Positions 13,754-15,061 of a stretch of DNA of 15,061 nucleotides are shown here, piece by piece. Positions within the stretch are counted from its first letter, which is position 1; every line of letters starts with the position of its first letter. Source of the DNA: UBA1038 sp964480995 (GTDB lineage: Bacteria > Bacillota > Clostridia > Christensenellales > Aristaeellaceae); contig CAYZRZ010000035.1 of NCBI GenBank assembly GCA_964480995.1, forward strand, positions 1-15,061, given 5' to 3'. The notes under the pieces are model-generated. The model saw only the letters and a program-made list of their open reading frames with translations, ran no database searches and was not told where the DNA came from. Both the position numbers and the translations under genes were made by a program.

Positions 13754-14830
13754 TCAATCAAAGTAGTAGGGTTTACCGGTCCTGGCCGACTCATAGATCG
13801 CTTCCAGGATGCGTGTGACGACGATGGCCTGCTCAGGAAGCACAACCAGCTCTCCTTCGCCTCGGATGGCGCGGAAGAAGGTTTCCTGTTCGACCAGCTG
13901 AGGGGAATCGCCCTTGCCCTCATAGAAAGCAACACTGCCGGCACCCAGCGCGGGCTTGGTGACGTACTGGCGGTTATGGCGCACGCCGTTAAGGCGCAGG
14001 CCGTCGTGCATATCCGCGCCGCCTTTGGTGCCGCACAGCGTAGCGGTGGCTTCCTCTACATCCAGGGTGTTGAGCGCCCAGGAAGCGCCCAGCTGGATGC
14101 AGGCGCCGTCCTCCATGACGATGAAACCAAAAGCGCTGTCTTCGACCGTAAAGGTATCCGTGTCCCAGTCGCCCCAGGCGTTGGCAGTCTCTTTGTCTCC
14201 GTTGAGCTTATGGTATACGGTACCGACGGCATACTTGGGCTTGTAGTTGTTCATCATCCACAGGGTCAGGTCAAGCGCGTGGGTGCCGATGTCAATCAGC
14301 GGCCCGCCGCCCTGTTCATGCTCATTGAGGAAGACGCCCCAGGTGGGGACGGCACGACGGCGGATGGCGTTAGCCTTGGCGTGGTACACATCGCCCAGTT
14401 CACCGTCTTCGCAGGCGGCCTTCAGATAGAGACTGTCGGGGCGGTAGCGGTTCTGATAACCGATCGTCAGAAGCTTTCCGGTTTCTTTGGCCGCATCCAG
14501 CATCTTCTTTGCCTCCGCATAGCTGATTGCCATAGGCTTTTCACACATGACATGCTTGCCCGAACGCAAAGCGTCTACGGTAATGATGCTGTGGCTGCGA
14601 TTAGGCGTACAGACATATACCGCGTCCAGGTTAAGCTTCAGCAGATCCTTGTAGTCTGCAAATACTTTTGCGTCCGGTGTGCCGGACTCCTGGGCAGTCT
14701 TGACGGCCCTCTCCTCAATAATATCGCAGAAGGCGACGACATCAGCGCCGCCGGCGAGCTTGATGCTGGGCAGGTGCTTGTTATTGGCGATACCGCCGCA
14801 ACCGATGATACCAAGGCGAAGTTTTTCCAT
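13754..14830 (-). CDS. Gfo/Idh/MocA family NAD(P)-dependent oxidoreductase
   Basis: 358 residues, typical family length. The N-terminal Rossmann fold begins with LGIIGCGGIA (6-15). The EKP motif (97-99, in HVMCEKPMAIS) positions nicotinamide and substrate. DIGTHALDL supplies the D180/H184 pair of the catalytic region. These enzymes oxidise or reduce sugar or inositol carbons. The frame stays open upstream to an earlier ATG, but the start at 14830 has GGAGGG just before it and gives the normal short lead into the Rossmann fold; the upstream codons also overlap the promoter. With the following isomerase it forms a two-gene sugar-modifying operon under a strong promoter with a nearby palindrome. 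Substrate unknown. Confidence 0.9.
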   Translation of the reverse strand: MEKLRLGIIGCGGIANNKHLPSIKLAGGADVVAFCDIIEERAVKTAQESGTPDAKVFADYKDLLKLNLDAVYVCTPNRSHSIITVDALRSGKHVMCEKPMAISYAEAKKMLDAAKETGKLLTIGYQNRYRPDSLYLKAACEDGELGDVYHAKANAIRRRAVPTWGVFLNEHEQGGGPLIDIGTHALDLTLWMMNNYKPKYAVGTVYHKLNGDKETANAWGDWDTDTFTVEDSAFGFIVMEDGACIQLGASWALNTLDVEEATATLCGTKGGADMHDGLRLNGVRHNRQYVTKPALGAGSVAFYEGKGDSPQLVEQETFFRAIRGEGELVVLPEQAIVVTRILEAIYESARTGKPYYFD

Positions 14831-14867
14831 TATATCCCTCCAAAATCCATGTGTGTGATCGACCCAT

Positions 14868-14896
14868 ATTATAGTGAAATGTACCTGATTTGTCAC
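14868..14896 (-). promoter_or_regulatory. Sigma-A promoter of the dehydrogenase-isomerase operon
   Basis: On the minus strand GTGACA (14896-14891, five of six) and a perfect TATAAT (14873-14868) are 17 bases apart. Transcription should begin near 14861, about 31 bases before ATG 14830. Confidence 0.82.
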
Positions 14897-14910
14897 GGCA
14901 TTTGATGCCG
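14896..14910. promoter_or_regulatory. Palindrome at the upstream edge of the -35 box, possible operator
   Basis: CGGCAT (14896-14901) and ATGCCG (14905-14910) form a perfect 6-bp inverted repeat with a TTG centre. It overlaps the first base of the -35 element of the minus-strand promoter. It also lies between that promoter and the possible plus-strand gene at the right edge. The position suits an activator or repressor site. The regulator is not identifiable. Confidence 0.45.
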
Positions 14911-15037
14911 AATTGTGATGATCTGGTCAAAAAGTGCAGTAATTGACAAATGACGGTGAGGATTGAGTAAAAATATGGAAAATAAGTTGGTGAATTGCAA
15001 ACTTAAGTTCCGGTCTTAAAGAAGGGCGGGAATTTGC
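14911..15037 (+). promoter_or_regulatory. Upstream region of the right-edge gene, weak promoter candidate
   Basis: This AT-richer stretch has a perfect TTGACA at 14943-14948. The best -10 is poor: TAAAAA at 14968-14973 with a long 19-base spacing. No hairpin or small ORF with a convincing ribosome binding site is visible. It probably carries the promoter of the gene that starts at 15038. Confidence 0.3.
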
Positions 15038-15061
15038 ATGAGTAAAGTCCGGAAACTTGCG
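15038..15061 (+). CDS. Start of an unidentified gene, cut by the window edge
   Basis: ATG at 15038 opens a frame of eight codons (MSKVRKLA) running off the right edge. An imperfect ribosome binding site (AAGGGCGGG, 15022-15030) lies 7 bases upstream. It points away from the dehydrogenase operon. A divergent sugar-responsive regulator or a secreted solute-binding protein (the basic N-terminus could begin a signal peptide) would be common in this position, but eight residues cannot decide. Confidence 0.35.

Noticed and set aside
13502..14905. 467-codon plus-strand reading frame opposite the dehydrogenase and part of the isomerase
   Set aside because: The minus-strand genes have full family motifs, ribosome binding sites and a promoter; the plus frame has none of these and spans both genes.

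Overview
The window looks like chromosomal DNA from a GC-rich anaerobic Firmicute of the class Clostridia. The grounds are AGGAGG-type ribosome binding sites, sigma-A promoters, an ECF vitamin transporter beside a type III pantothenate kinase, a TmcAL-type tRNA acetylation enzyme, a two-subunit class I fumarase and an OadG/MmdD-type decarboxylase anchor. A Christensenellales-like gut or digester organism is my guess; the sequence alone does not settle it. I see no rRNA, tRNA, CRISPR array, insertion sequence or phage gene. All complete genes read through without frameshifts.

Layout. (1) 1-1469, plus strand: the 3' part of rsmH followed by rsmI. Both enzymes methylate the same 16S rRNA nucleotide, C1402. 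(2) 1607-5218, plus strand: a four-gene biotin-dependent carboxyl-transfer operon made of an acyl-CoA carboxyltransferase (12S/MmdA type), an OadG/MmdD-like membrane anchor, a biotin carrier (1.3S type) and a pyruvate/oxaloacetate carboxyltransferase (5S type). There is no biotin carboxylase and no Na+-pumping beta subunit, so the set matches a transcarboxylase that kept a membrane anchor. (3) 5336-7118, plus strand: a consensus-like promoter, an ECF S component, coaX and a small membrane protein, ending in an intrinsic terminator. (4) 11232-7128, minus strand: tmcAL, fumA, fumB, then dacF. A terminator-like hairpin holds the dacF ribosome binding site. (5) 11287-12920, plus strand: a perfect-consensus promoter, a 25-codon leader ORF, an attenuator-like terminator and mgtE. 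(6) 14896-12929, minus strand: a Gfo/Idh/MocA dehydrogenase and a xylose-isomerase-like sugar isomerase, behind a strong promoter with a palindrome at its -35 end. A possible divergent gene begins at the right edge.

How the parts may fit. A transcarboxylase would convert pyruvate plus an acyl-CoA carboxylate (methylmalonyl-CoA in the classical case) to oxaloacetate plus the decarboxylated acyl-CoA. A fumarase would carry malate on to fumarate. Together they suggest a succinate/propionate (Wood-Werkman-type) route. The acyl-CoA carboxyltransferase is, however, remodelled at several hallmark glycine motifs, so its substrate is uncertain. The ECF/CoaX pair would supply pantothenate for CoA.

The items most worth following up are the membrane-anchored transcarboxylase-like operon with its divergent 12S subunit, the mgtE leader, and the dacF start buried in a terminator hairpin.
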